NCBI RefSeq assembly: GCF_000192745.1
Contig: NC_015259.1
Location: 186,001-250,000 of the forward strand
Direction: 5' to 3'
Length of the DNA: 64,000 nucleotides
Origin: Polymorphum gilvum SL003B-26A1
Lineage (GTDB): Bacteria > Pseudomonadota > Alphaproteobacteria > Rhizobiales > Stappiaceae
Shown here: one piece after another, positions 19,336-28,185 of the stretch
Position numbering within the stretch: position 1 is the stretch's first letter
Layout of the letters: the number at the start of each line of letters is the position of its first letter
Position numbers and translations under genes: made by a program
The notes under the pieces: model-generated
What the model saw: only the letters and a program-made list of their open reading frames with translations
What the model was told of the DNA's origin: nothing
Databases searched by the model: none

Positions 19336-20445
19336 TCAGGCCGGCACGAAACGGACGACATCCGCAACCGGACGGCGGAGCGAAGGCGGCAGCGCCGGCC
19401 CCCTGCCGTAGCGCAGGACCAGCGCGGGACGCAGGCCGTCGCCCAGCCAGGACTGGAAGTCGGCGCGCACGGCCGCGACTTCCACCGGCTGGTTGACGAA
19501 GCTGGAGCGGATGCCGCGCGCCGTGGCCTCGAGCTGAAAGCGCTGGCTCGCGCGGCCGACGTTGAACCAGCCTTCCGGGTCGTCCCGTTCGGCAGACAAC
19601 ACGACCGCACCGGCCGAGCCGTCGAGTTGCGACGCATATTTCGGATTCTCGGCCGATGCCGTGAACACCAGCGGAAACAGCCGCCGGCCCAGCCAGCGCG
19701 GCAGCGGGGGATTTCCCGTCGCACCGGAATAGAGGCCGTCCCTGGTCTTGGCCGCCTGGGTCCGGTTGAAGCGCACCCAGGCGCCGAGTTCCTCGACGAA
19801 CGCCGGATCGGCACATTGCGCCGTGTTCCCCGCAAGAACGAAATCCTTCAGACGATCGAGGTCGCTGCGATCGGTCAGGGACCGCACGAACACGCCCGGC
19901 CTGGCGCAGGCGTCCAGGAGCGGATGGAGGTCCTCGTCCGGCAGCGCGGCCGGGTCGAACGGGGCGCGGGTCGACTGGCGTTCGGGAATGGCATGGAAGG
20001 CGGCCGTTGCCTCGGGTTTCGCGTCTTCGAAGCGAACGACGACACTGCGGGTCGGCGCGTCGAAGACGATGTCCGACCGGAAGCCGAGGGCGCGGGCGGC
20101 AAGGTCGAGGTTTTCCGCCGCGCAGCCGAGAGACGCCATCAGATGCCGGTCGTCCGGGTCGACGACCGGACATCGGCGGGTCTCGTCGGGCCGGATCCGC
20201 ACGAAACGGTCGCCGACCTCGAAGATCCAGGGCTGCGTGTTGTGGCTGTTGGCGGCGAGCGTCGCATAGCGGACGATGTCCGCGACGGCAGCTGTGAATG
20301 GCAAGGGGGCATCCGAAAGCCGTTTCCGGCTTTCGGCGACGCTGCTATCGAAGGCCGGATCGTCGCCCGGCCATAGCCACCAGGCCAGGCCCGCTCCGGC
20401 GACCGCTGTCGCAGCGCTTCCAACGACGAAACGTCTGGTCGGCAT
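19336..20445 (-). CDS. exported Acg-family nitroreductase-like protein
   Basis: This protein of 369 residues begins with a Tat-like signal (MPTRRFVVGSAATAVAGAGLAWWL). It has the Acg/nitroreductase signature LAANSHNTQPWIF near residue 65 and two partial FMN-reductase lobes, as in Acg of mycobacteria, where the fold is kept but activity is uncertain. I chose the start at 20445 because AAAGGGGG lies just upstream; an ATG 30 bases further out is possible. It is monocistronic and convergent with rplT. Role in the envelope unknown. Confidence 0.75.
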   Translation of the reverse strand: MPTRRFVVGSAATAVAGAGLAWWLWPGDDPAFDSSVAESRKRLSDAPLPFTAAVADIVRYATLAANSHNTQPWIFEVGDRFVRIRPDETRRCPVVDPDDRHLMASLGCAAENLDLAARALGFRSDIVFDAPTRSVVVRFEDAKPEATAAFHAIPERQSTRAPFDPAALPDEDLHPLLDACARPGVFVRSLTDRSDLDRLKDFVLAGNTAQCADPAFVEELGAWVRFNRTQAAKTRDGLYSGATGNPPLPRWLGRRLFPLVFTASAENPKYASQLDGSAGAVVLSAERDDPEGWFNVGRASQRFQLEATARGIRSSFVNQPVEVAAVRADFQSWLGDGLRPALVLRYGRGPALPPSLRRPVADVVRFVPA

Positions 20446-20755
20446 GGCACGCCCCCTTTTCTGCTTCCGGTCCACGCGCCGACGGCGGCGGCTCGCCGCG
20501 CGGCTTGCCGACGAGGTCTAGCAGCCCGCGAACACGCGGCCATGACACGCCTCAAGTCACGCCGCCCGTCCGGCGCGGCTGCCCCCCCCCTGTGCTTTGC
20601 TAAAAGCCGCCCGACCGTATTAACCATTCTGCGGCAAAATCGCGCCTTTCTGCGGCCAAAGGTTAACAGGCGCCGAAAACTGGCATACCTGTTGCGGAGC
20701 TTCGGTACGGCACGCGTCCAGTGTGTCGAACTGAAACAAGTCGAGGCGTGGTCCA
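20446..20755. other. intergenic region with a CtrA-like half-site and direct repeats
   Basis: TTAACCAT at 20620-20627 matches a known form of the CtrA-binding motif. TTAACC recurs inverted (GGTTAA, 20661-20666). TTCTGCGGC is repeated directly at 20627-20635 and 20648-20656, 21 bases apart. A run of nine C lies at 20582-20590. This is probably the promoter region of the small gene at 20756; no -10 element is obvious. Confidence 0.4.
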
Positions 20756-21088
20756 GTGCGAGTTAACCCGGTCGTGGCCCTTGGGCGGCCCAATGTGAAG
20801 CGCAGGCGTTCTTCTGCGGGCGAGGCCGAGAGCGAGCGCACGATCCCTGTCCGCTCCGACCTACCCGTGCCCGTGCAGCCCGTCCAGGCCACGGGGCGGA
20901 CCCTGTTTCCGGACCGCTACCGGCCGAATTCGCCGTTCCTCGCCCACCTGATCGCGACCTGGGACGCCGAAGGCCATGCCCCGTACGGCTGGCAGGCGGT
21001 CCCGCAATTCGGCACATCGGCCTATCGTGCGACCGCTGCCGCGCCGCGCCGGCGGTCCTCCGGGCACGTGATCAGCCGAGATTTTTAG
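20756..21088 (+). CDS. small hypothetical protein, FLAHLIAT-type
   Basis: This 110-residue soluble protein starts at GTG. The C-terminal half has SPFLAHLIATWDAEGHAPYGWQAVPQFGTSAYRAT, which resembles a motif I recall from small uncharacterised rhizobial proteins (FLAQLIAT...R..A....A...Y). The N-terminal half is basic and disordered-looking. No known domain, signal peptide or membrane segment is visible. The promoter region holds a CtrA-like site, so cell-cycle expression is possible. Confidence 0.6.
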   Translation: MRVNPVVALGRPNVKRRRSSAGEAESERTIPVRSDLPVPVQPVQATGRTLFPDRYRPNSPFLAHLIATWDAEGHAPYGWQAVPQFGTSAYRATAAAPRRRSSGHVISRDF

Positions 21089-21172
21089 GACACCGACCGG
21101 CGCTGACCGCGCCGCATCCGCGCGATGGGGCGGATGCGGGCCGATCAGGTCTCGCCGATCTCGTCCGTCCCG

Positions 21173-22768
21173 TCAGTATCCGGCAGCGTGGCCGTCCTTG
21201 CGCGGGTCCGATCCGGCGGCGAGGGTCCGTTTCCTGCGTTCGATCAGGATCGCCTGTGCGCCGCCGATCGGCGCCTTCGCACGGGCGACGTCGTGGCCTT
21301 TCGCCCGCAGCGCCTCGACCGTCGCCTCGGGGATATGGGTCTCGGCCTGGAGTGTGCGGAAGGCATCATCGAAGAACAGACGCGGGCAGTCGATCGCCTG
21401 CTGCACATCCATGCCGTGGTCGATGATGTTGGTCAGCAGGTGGGCATGGCCGCAGGCCTGGTAATGGCCGCCCATGACGCCGAAGGCGAGCCAGGGCGTG
21501 CCGTTCTTCAGGCCGAAGGCCGGCAGGATCGTGTGCATCGGCCGCTTGCCGCCCTCGATCGTGTTCGGATGTCCCGCCTCGACACGGAAGCTGGAGCCGC
21601 GGTTGTGCAGCAGCACGCCCGACTTCGGCGCCACGATGCCGCTGCCGAACTCCTTGAAGATCGAGTTGATGAAGGAGATCGCCAGCCCGTCGCGGTCGAC
21701 GACGGTCAGATAGACCGTGTCGGTCTGGGGCATCAGCGCCGAGACCGGTAGGTCGATGTTGCGCCGGGTCGGGTCGAGGCGGGCCGCGAGCTGGTCCAGG
21801 TAATCGGTCGAGATCAGCTTGGTGTGACAGACGTCCATATGGCCGGGGTCGGCGACGAAACGGTCGCGAACGGCATAGGCGATGCGCGCGGCCTCCATTT
21901 CCAGGTGCAGGCGTTCGGGCCCGACCGGGTCCAGCGCCCCGAGATCGAAGCGCTCCAGCAGGCCAAGCATGACCAGGGCGACGAGGCCCTGGCCGTTCGG
22001 CGGCAATTCCGCGATCGTGTGGCCGCGGTAGTCGCGCAGCACGGGGGCGACGGCGGTGGTGTGACAGGCGGCGAGATCCTCGACCGTCATGTAGCCGCCG
22101 CGCTCGGCCAGCGTGTCGACGATGTCGCGCGCCACGGCGCCGGTGTAGAAGGCGTCGGCGCCGCCATCGGCGATTGCGGCGAGCGTGTCGGCGAGCTGCG
22201 GCAGGCGGACGATGTCGCCCGTCCTCGGCGCGGCGCCGTCGATCAGGTAGGCCTTCGCGGCGGCCGGATCGGCGGCGAGCTTGTCGACGTTGCGCGCCCA
22301 GTCGAAGGCGACCCGCGGCGCGACCGGGAAGCCGTCGCGAGCATAGCCGATGGCGCGCTTCAGCAGGGTTTTCAGCGGTCGCGTGCCGTGGGCGGCGAGC
22401 AGCGTTTCCCAGGCCCGCACCGCGCCCGGCACGGTGACCGCGTGGACCGAGCCCGGCCCGATCTCGCGGATGCCCATGTCGGCCAGCTTCCTGGTGCCGA
22501 GCGCGCGCGGCGCCGCCCCCGAGCCGTTGAACCCGGCCATGCGGCCGTCTGGCTCGGTGACGATGGCGAAGCAGTCGCCGCCTATGCCGGTCATGTGCGG
22601 CTCGACCACGCATTGCACGGCGACGGCGGCGATCGCCGCGTCGACGGCGTTGCCGCCGGCCTGCAGGATCTCGATGGCGGCGGAGGTGGCGAGCGGGTGG
22701 GACGTGGCGGCGACCGCCTCGGTGGCAAGGACCGGCGAGCGGCCGGGCGCTTCAAAATCGCGATGCAC
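21173..22768 (-). CDS. gamma-glutamyltransferase family protein
   Basis: This is an Ntn-hydrolase that transfers or hydrolyses gamma-glutamyl groups, or acts as a cephalosporin-acylase-like relative. The 531-residue precursor has the N-terminal AVAATSHPLATSAAIEILQAGGNAVDAAIA region. The expected self-cleavage Thr lies in QTDTVYLTVVDRDG, followed by FINSIFKEFGSG and the late GGHYQACGHAHLL segment. No signal peptide is evident, so it may be cytoplasmic. It is divergent from the GlcG-like gene. Confidence 0.88.
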   Translation of the reverse strand: MHRDFEAPGRSPVLATEAVAATSHPLATSAAIEILQAGGNAVDAAIAAVAVQCVVEPHMTGIGGDCFAIVTEPDGRMAGFNGSGAAPRALGTRKLADMGIREIGPGSVHAVTVPGAVRAWETLLAAHGTRPLKTLLKRAIGYARDGFPVAPRVAFDWARNVDKLAADPAAAKAYLIDGAAPRTGDIVRLPQLADTLAAIADGGADAFYTGAVARDIVDTLAERGGYMTVEDLAACHTTAVAPVLRDYRGHTIAELPPNGQGLVALVMLGLLERFDLGALDPVGPERLHLEMEAARIAYAVRDRFVADPGHMDVCHTKLISTDYLDQLAARLDPTRRNIDLPVSALMPQTDTVYLTVVDRDGLAISFINSIFKEFGSGIVAPKSGVLLHNRGSSFRVEAGHPNTIEGGKRPMHTILPAFGLKNGTPWLAFGVMGGHYQACGHAHLLTNIIDHGMDVQQAIDCPRLFFDDAFRTLQAETHIPEATVEALRAKGHDVARAKAPIGGAQAILIERRKRTLAAGSDPRKDGHAAGY

Positions 22769-22829
22769 GGAAACCTGTCCCCACTGCGTTGTTTCCTCTC
22801 CGTTGGAGGAATTGTGTCGTTTTGATCCT

Positions 22830-22874
22830 GTCGGGCGCCCGGCTGATCTGCTAGCCAGAAGATCGACGCCCGAC
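22830..22874. other. long imperfect hairpin before the GlcG-like gene
   Basis: GTCGGGCG (22830-22837) pairs with CGCCCGAC (22867-22874), and the inner GATCT (22845-22849) with AGATC (22860-22864). It lies 28 bases before the ATG at 22903, in the probable 5' leader. Confidence 0.45.
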
Positions 22875-22902
22875 GATCCTGGTTTTAAGGAGATCTGACC
22901 CG

Positions 22903-23334
22903 ATGAGCAAACTGACCCTTTCGATGGCCCAGACCATGGTTTCCGCCGCCCTCGCCAAGGCCGCGGATCTGGGCCTGAAGCCGCTGACCGTTGCGGTCAT
23001 GGACGCCGGCGGCCATCTCGTCGCCCTTGCCCGCCAGGACGGGTCGTCGATCATGCGACCGCAGATCGCCAGCGGCAAGGCTTTCGGCGCCCTCGCCATG
23101 GGCACCGGCACGCGCTGGCTGAACGCGAATGCCGAGACCCGTCCGCATTTCGTGCAGGCGCTCAACGGCGTGGCCGGCGGCGCCATCGTTCCGGTCGCCG
23201 GCGGCGTGCTGGTCAAGTCGGCGGGCGGGGAGGTGCTCGGTGCCATCGGCGTTACCGGCGACAGTTCGGACAATGACGAGATTTGCGCGCTCGCCGGAAT
23301 CGCGGCGGTCGGGCTGGTCGGAGACTGCGGCTGA
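22903..23334 (+). CDS. GlcG/HbpS heme-binding family protein
   Basis: This compact 143-residue protein shows the family core VAVMDAGGHLVALARQDGSS, the following SGKAFGALAMG helix, and the VAGGVLVKSAGGEVLGAIGVTGDSSDNDEICA end. HbpS-type members bind haem or sense redox stress, and GlcG sits in glycolate operons, but many members have no known role. An AAGGAGA site precedes the start. It is a single gene, divergent from gamma-glutamyltransferase. Confidence 0.85.
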   Translation: MSKLTLSMAQTMVSAALAKAADLGLKPLTVAVMDAGGHLVALARQDGSSIMRPQIASGKAFGALAMGTGTRWLNANAETRPHFVQALNGVAGGAIVPVAGGVLVKSAGGEVLGAIGVTGDSSDNDEICALAGIAAVGLVGDCG

Positions 23335-23373
23335 GCGGCCAGGCCGGGCCCGCGCGTGCGGACGGCGACAGGC

Positions 23374-23967
23374 TCAGGCCTTGCCGCCGCCCAGCGAGTC
23401 GATCTTCTTCTGCATGGCGGCGAGTTGCTTCTTCATCTCGTCGAGATCGCTGCTCGGCGGGCTCTTGGGAGCCGCCGCCGCGCCGCCGGCGTTGCCGCTC
23501 GCCGAACTGCCGCCACCGCCGAAGGGCATGAACATCTTCATGGCCCGTTCGAACATCTCGGTGTTGCGCTTGACCTGCTCTTCGATCGCCTCCAGCGCGG
23601 TGGAGCCGAAGGCCTCCGTCATCTGGGTGCGCAGCTTCTCCTGCTCCCTGGTCAGCGAGGAGATGGAGAATTCCAGGTAGCTGGGCACCAGGCCCTGCAG
23701 GCTGTCGCCGTAGAAGCGGATCAGCTGGCGCAGAAAGGTGATCGGCAGCAGGCTCTGCCCGCCCTTGCCCTCCTGCTCGAAGATGATCTGGGTCAGCACG
23801 GAGCGCGTGATGTCCTCTCCGGACTTGGCGTCGTAGACGACGAAGTCCTCTTCCCCCTTCACCATCACCGCCAGATCCTCGAGCGTCACGTAGGTGCTGG
23901 TGCCGGTGTTGTAGAGGCGCCGGTTGGCGTATTTCTTGATGATGGTCGGCTCGTTGGTCTTGGCCAT
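23374..23967 (-). CDS. phaR: polyhydroxyalkanoate synthesis repressor PhaR
   Basis: PhaR binds PHA granules and represses phasin and pha genes when polymer is absent. The 197-residue protein starts MAKTNEPTIIKKYANRRLYNTGTSTYVTLEDLA, the DNA-binding PHB_acc_N domain. The PHB accumulation regulatory region (ITFLRQLIRFYGDSLQGLVPSYLE) follows, with a Gly/Ser-rich linker and a C-terminal coiled coil (SSDLDEMKKQLAAMQKKIDSLGG). The ATG at 23967 fits the family start. It is divergent from phaA-phaB. Confidence 0.94.
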   Translation of the reverse strand: MAKTNEPTIIKKYANRRLYNTGTSTYVTLEDLAVMVKGEEDFVVYDAKSGEDITRSVLTQIIFEQEGKGGQSLLPITFLRQLIRFYGDSLQGLVPSYLEFSISSLTREQEKLRTQMTEAFGSTALEAIEEQVKRNTEMFERAMKMFMPFGGGGSSASGNAGGAAAAPKSPPSSDLDEMKKQLAAMQKKIDSLGGGKA

Positions 23968-24274
23968 TTGTTCTTCTGCTCCCAGGAGCCTCGTCGGCAG
24001 TTTCCCGTTTGACGGCAAGCCTTTCCGGGCCGGCCGCCGGTCCTCCGACTTTCAGACTAAGCCAATCGGCGCAATCCCCGCCAGCGTTTTCATGGGTGAC
24101 GACGAAAGGATGATGCCGCAGTTGCGAAAAGAGGCGGCGCGTACGGGTCTCTCCGGTTGACTCGGATCGTGGCACGGTCTCTAGTCGCAGCGAACGGGCG
24201 AGGGATCGGGACAAGACAAACCCGGAGGGCCGGTCCCGCATGCCCTGGGGAGGATGTCTCATCAGGAGGTCTTC
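23968..24274. promoter_or_regulatory. phaR-phaA divergent promoter region
   Basis: This 307-base gap holds both promoters. For phaA, TTGACT (24157-24162) and TCTAGT (24180-24185) are 17 bases apart, giving a leader of about 83 bases. PhaR is the expected regulator, but I see no clear PhaR site. Confidence 0.45.
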
Positions 24275-25459
24275 ATGAGCGCTTCGAACGATGTCGTCAT
24301 TGTCAGTGCGACCCGCACGCCGGTCGGATCCTTCAACGGCTCCTTCGCCAACACGCCCGCGCACGAACTTGGTGCGACGGTCATCAAGGCCGCGCTCGAC
24401 AAGGCCGGCGTGGCGCCCGGCGACGTCGACGAACTGGTGTTCGGCCAGGTGCTGACCGCCGGCCAGGGCCAGAACCCGGCCCGCCAGGCGGCCATCGCCG
24501 CCGGCCTGCCGGAAAACTCCACCGCCTGGCTGCTGAACCAGGTCTGCGGCTCGGGCCTGCGCACGGTCGCCATCGCTGCCCAGCAGATCCAGTGCGGCGA
24601 CGCCACGATCATGGTCGCCGGCGGCCAGGAGAACATGTCGCTGTCGCCGCACTGCGCGCACATGCGCGCCGGCTACAAGATGGGCGACTACAAGATGATC
24701 GACACCATGATCAAGGACGGCCTGTGGGACGCCTTCAACGGCTACCACATGGGGCAGACCGCCGAGAACGTCGCCGAGAAGTGGCAGATCTCGCGCGACA
24801 CGCAGGACGAGTTCGCGCTCGCCTCGCAGAACAAGGCCGAGGCGGCGCAGAAGGCCGGCAGGTTCAAGGCCGAGATCACGCCGGTGACGATCAAGGACCG
24901 CAAGGGCGACAAAATCGTCGAGGACGATGAGTACATCCGCCACGGGGCGACGCTCGACAGCCTGGCCAAGCTGCGCCCGGCCTTCGCCAAGGACGGCTCG
25001 GTGACCGCCGGCAACGCCTCGGGCATCAACGACGGCGCAGCCGCGCTGGTGGTGATGAGCGCCGCCGAGGCCGCGCGCCGCGGCCTGACTCCGCTTGCCC
25101 GCATCGCCTCCTGGGCGACCGCCGGCGTCGATCCGACGATCATGGGCAGCGGCCCGATCCCGGCCTCGCGCAAGGCGCTGGACAAGGCCGGCTGGAAGGC
25201 CGCCGACCTCGACCTGGTCGAGGCCAACGAGGCCTTCGCCGCGCAGGCCTGCGCGGTCAACATGGACATGGGCTGGAACCCGGACATCGTCAACGTCAAC
25301 GGCGGTGCGATCGCCATCGGCCATCCGATCGGCGCCTCGGGCGCACGCATCCTGGTCACGCTGCTGCACGAGATGGGCCGCCGCGACGCCAGGAAGGGCC
25401 TCGCCACGCTGTGCATCGGCGGTGGCATGGGCGTCGCCATGTGCCTGGAACGCGCCTGA
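24275..25459 (+). CDS. phaA: acetyl-CoA acetyltransferase (beta-ketothiolase)
   Basis: PhaA condenses two acetyl-CoA into acetoacetyl-CoA, the first step of PHB synthesis. The 394-residue protein has the acyl-accepting Cys in [11 protein letters not shown] (near residue 89), the NEAFAAQA motif, the [16 protein letters not shown] His region and the C-terminal catalytic Cys in [14 protein letters not shown] lies six bases before the ATG at 24275. phaB follows 151 bases later. No phaC synthase is in the window. Confidence 0.96.
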   Translation: MSASNDVVIVSATRTPVGSFNGSFANTPAHELGATVIKAALDKAGVAPGDVDELVFGQVLTAGQGQNPARQAAIAAGLPENSTAWLLNQVCGSGLRTVAIAAQQIQCGDATIMVAGGQENMSLSPHCAHMRAGYKMGDYKMIDTMIKDGLWDAFNGYHMGQTAENVAEKWQISRDTQDEFALASQNKAEAAQKAGRFKAEITPVTIKDRKGDKIVEDDEYIRHGATLDSLAKLRPAFAKDGSVTAGNASGINDGAAALVVMSAAEAARRGLTPLARIASWATAGVDPTIMGSGPIPASRKALDKAGWKAADLDLVEANEAFAAQACAVNMDMGWNPDIVNVNGGAIAIGHPIGASGARILVTLLHEMGRRDARKGLATLCIGGGMGVAMCLERA

Positions 25460-25610
25460 GCGTCCGGCTCGATTCATTGGCTTGAGCTTTTGCAGAGCCT
25501 TTGACACGGGTCATGGCGGGCGCCGCGGCGGCCCGCCATACTTGACCTTTTGAGGAAACAGGCGGCGACAGGCCGCGGCACGTAGGCAGCAGCAGTCTGG
25601 GGAGACGAGT

Positions 25611-26339
25611 ATGAGCAAGGTCGCACTGGTTACCGGCGGAACGCGCGGGATTGGCGAGGCGATTTCCAGGGGCCTGAAGGACGCCGGCTACACGGTGGCG
25701 GCGACCTACGCGGGCAACACCGAAAAGGCGGAGGCGTTCAAGGCCGCGACGGGCATCCACGTCTACAAGTGGGACGTGTCGCATCCCGAGGAATGCGAGG
25801 CCGGCATCAAGCAGGTGGAAGCCGAGCTCGGACCGGTCGACGTGCTGGTCAACAACGCCGGCATCACCCGCGACGGCATGTTCCACAAGATGAGCTTCGA
25901 CCAGTGGCGGGCGGTGCTGGCGACCAACCTCGACAGCATGTTCACCATGACCCGGCCGGTGATCGAGGGCATGCGCGCGCGGGGCTCCGGCCGGATCATC
26001 AACATCTCGTCGATCAACGGCCAGAAGGGCCAGATGGGCCAGACCAACTATTCCGCCGCCAAGGCCGGCGTGATCGGCTTCACCAAGGCGCTGGCGCAGG
26101 AGAACGCCTTCAAGGGCATCACCGTCAACTGCGTCTGCCCGGGCTACATCAACACCGACATGGTCGCGGCCATGCCCGAGAAGGTGCTCGAATCCATCGT
26201 CGCCGGCATTCCGGTCGGCCGCCTCGGCCATCCGGAGGAGATCGCCGCAACCGTCGTCTATCTCGCCTCCGATGCCGCTGCCTTCATGACCGGCGCGGTG
26301 ATGACCATTAACGGCGGGCAATATATCGCCAACGGCTGA
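25611..26339 (+). CDS. phaB: acetoacetyl-CoA reductase
   Basis: PhaB reduces acetoacetyl-CoA to (R)-3-hydroxybutyryl-CoA with NADPH. This is a short-chain dehydrogenase of 242 residues with the TGGTRGIGEAI cofactor motif, NNAGITRDGMFHKM, and catalytic Ser-Tyr-Lys in INISSINGQKGQMGQTNYSAAKAG. The sequence is close to canonical PhaB, and the pairing with phaA supports the assignment. A terminator follows. Confidence 0.96.
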   Translation: MSKVALVTGGTRGIGEAISRGLKDAGYTVAATYAGNTEKAEAFKAATGIHVYKWDVSHPEECEAGIKQVEAELGPVDVLVNNAGITRDGMFHKMSFDQWRAVLATNLDSMFTMTRPVIEGMRARGSGRIINISSINGQKGQMGQTNYSAAKAGVIGFTKALAQENAFKGITVNCVCPGYINTDMVAAMPEKVLESIVAGIPVGRLGHPEEIAATVVYLASDAAAFMTGAVMTINGGQYIANG

Positions 26340-26347
26340 ACGAGACG

Positions 26348-26375
26348 AAAGGGGCGGCGCCATCTCCGTCCCTTT
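26348..26375 (+). terminator. terminator after phaB
   Basis: AAAGGGGCGG pairs with CCGTCCCTTT (one G-T pair) across eight bases, nine bases after the phaB stop. The 3' arm ends in TTT. Confidence 0.5.
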
Positions 26376-26612
26376 CCCGTCGTCCGACGGGTCGTTGTCC
26401 AGCCGCCGCAAACGGGTTCATCGCCGCGACGTCCCTCTTCCGGTGTCATCCTGATGCTCAGTCGCTGGCCGCAGACAGGGCGCGTTTGGCGCGACCCGGC
26501 CCGTCTGCTGCGGAAAGGAATGCGGCCGTGCGGCCTTGACCGCAGGGGAGGTCGCATCCTATCTCGGGGACATCCGGCCGCCGGACAGGCTACAGATGGA
26601 CACGACCCGCCC

Positions 26613-27254
26613 ATGGAATTCGAACGCGATCCTAACGATCCTGACCGCAGGGAACTGTCGCCGCTGCTGAAGCTGGCGCTGGAACTCGGGCCGCTGGCCG
26701 TGTTCTTCCTGTTCAATTCGCGGGGCGAGCAGATCGCGGCGCTCTATCCGGCCCTCAAGGCCCTCGGGCAGCCGATCTTCCTCGCCACCGCTGCCTTCAT
26801 GGTCGCCATAGCCGTCTCGCTCGGCGTGTCGCTGTGGTTGACGAAGCGGTTGCCGATCATGCCGCTGGTGTCCGGCGTCGTCGTGTTCGTGTTCGGCGCG
26901 CTGACGCTGTGGCTGCAGGACGACCTGTTCATCAAGCTCAAGCCGACCATCATCAACTCGCTGTTCGGCGCCGTGCTGCTCGGCGGGCTGCTGTTCGGCA
27001 AGGCGCTGCTCGGCTATGTCTTCGACAGCGCCTTCAGGCTGACCGACGAGGGCTGGCGCATCCTGACCTTCCGCTGGGGGCTGTTCTTCTTCGTGCTCGC
27101 CGCCATCAACGAGATCGTCTGGCGCAGCTTCTCAACCGATTTCTGGGTCAGCTTCAAGGTGTTCGGCATCATGCCGATCACCCTTGCCTTCACCATGAGC
27201 CAGCTGCCGCTGATCCAGAAGCACGCCATCGCGACGCCCGACCGGGAGACGTGA
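26613..27254 (+). CDS. inner membrane-spanning protein YciB / septation protein A
   Basis: This 213-residue protein has five or six membrane helices and the family features [18 protein letters not shown] near the start, [33 protein letters not shown], and the late [18 protein letters not shown]. It is implicated in cell-envelope upkeep and septation. The ATG at 26613 begins a charged stretch just before the conserved core. It is convergent with a small membrane protein gene. Confidence 0.9.
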   Translation: MEFERDPNDPDRRELSPLLKLALELGPLAVFFLFNSRGEQIAALYPALKALGQPIFLATAAFMVAIAVSLGVSLWLTKRLPIMPLVSGVVVFVFGALTLWLQDDLFIKLKPTIINSLFGAVLLGGLLFGKALLGYVFDSAFRLTDEGWRILTFRWGLFFFVLAAINEIVWRSFSTDFWVSFKVFGIMPITLAFTMSQLPLIQKHAIATPDRET

Positions 27255-27266
27255 TCGCAGGTCCGT

Positions 27267-27692
27267 CTAGAGCCGCTCGCCGCTGGAGAAACTGACGTCG
27301 CGGCGGGCGCCGGCGATGGTGATGCTGAAGCCCGCGACGACGTCGATCAGCGCGATCGTCATGAGCAGGAAGAACACCGAGGTGGCGGCCTGGCGCACGG
27401 TCAGGAACTCGACCAGATAGGCGACGAAGACCAGCACGGAGAGGATGTGGTCACCTAGCGCGACCACGCCTGTGCGGGTCGCCTTCAGCATCTCGATGAA
27501 CAACAGAACGAGCGCTGCCGCGATCATCATGTCGCCGACGACCAGCGTGAAGCGCGCACCCGACACCATCTCAACCGTCAACACGGGCGCGAACCACGGA
27601 TCGCCGCCGAAGGAGCCGATCAGGCCGAAGGCAACGATGTTGTAGATCAGCAGCGGCGCGAGCGTCAGGGGCAGGGACACGATCAGCGGCAT
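27267..27692 (-). CDS. hypothetical four-helix membrane protein
   Basis: This is an unrecognised 141-residue protein with four hydrophobic segments (about residues 3-25, 45-68, 80-100 and 105-130) and short charged loops. I chose the ATG at 27692 because GGAG is suitably placed; a start at 27791 is possible. It follows rpmF on the same strand, but the rpmF terminator lies between them. No function can be assigned. Confidence 0.7.
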   Translation of the reverse strand: MPLIVSLPLTLAPLLIYNIVAFGLIGSFGGDPWFAPVLTVEMVSGARFTLVVGDMMIAAALVLLFIEMLKATRTGVVALGDHILSVLVFVAYLVEFLTVRQAATSVFFLLMTIALIDVVAGFSITIAGARRDVSFSSGERL

Positions 27693-27792
27693 GGCGGCAC
27701 TCCGGTCGGATGCGCGAGAAACGGTTGCCGGGATTAGTCCACGACGGCGACCTGCCGCGCAAGGCCGCTCGCCCGATTCCTGATCGCTCACG

Positions 27793-27818
27793 AAAAAGGC
27801 CGGCGTTTCGGCCGGCCT
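27793..27818 (-). terminator. rho-independent terminator after rpmF
   Basis: On the minus strand AGGCCGGC pairs with GCCGGCCT across six bases and is followed by a U-run (five A on the plus strand at 27793-27797). Confidence 0.85.
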
Positions 27819-27852
27819 CGTTCGAATGTCGCGTCGCTGTCGCGATCCCGCC

Positions 27853-28038
27853 TCAGGCGTCGTCCTTCGACGTCAGGATCTGACGGCCCCGGTACATGCC
27901 GGTCTTCAGGTCGATGTGATGCGGGCGGCGCAGTTCGCCCGAATCCTTGTCCTCGACGTAGGTCGGCTGCTTCAGGGCGTCCGCAGAGCGGCGAAAGCCG
28001 CGCTTCATGCGCGAAGTTTTTCTCTTCGGAACGGCCAT
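27853..28038 (-). CDS. rpmF: 50S ribosomal protein L32
   Basis: This 61-residue protein begins [22 protein letters not shown], the family signature. It is the alphaproteobacterial form with the [20 protein letters not shown] tail and without zinc cysteines. In many alphaproteobacteria it lies next to mtgA, as here. Confidence 0.97.
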   Translation of the reverse strand: MAVPKRKTSRMKRGFRRSADALKQPTYVEDKDSGELRRPHHIDLKTGMYRGRQILTSKDDA

Positions 28039-28185
28039 GTTCTTGTTCTCCGTGGTCCATAATCGGCGCGGCCCGGACCGGGGATAGCCCGGGGCGTGGC
28101 ATCACGCAGCGTGTCTGAATGCGCGGCGTTATACAGGGAAGCTTTCGGTTTTGCCAGCCCGAAGCGCGAAAAATTCTGCGGCCGC

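Noticed and set aside
20582-20590. run of nine C that could be a phase-variable tract
   Set aside because: It lies in a non-coding gap away from any promoter element I can place, and nine bases is not compelling alone. It could also be a sequencing-prone site.
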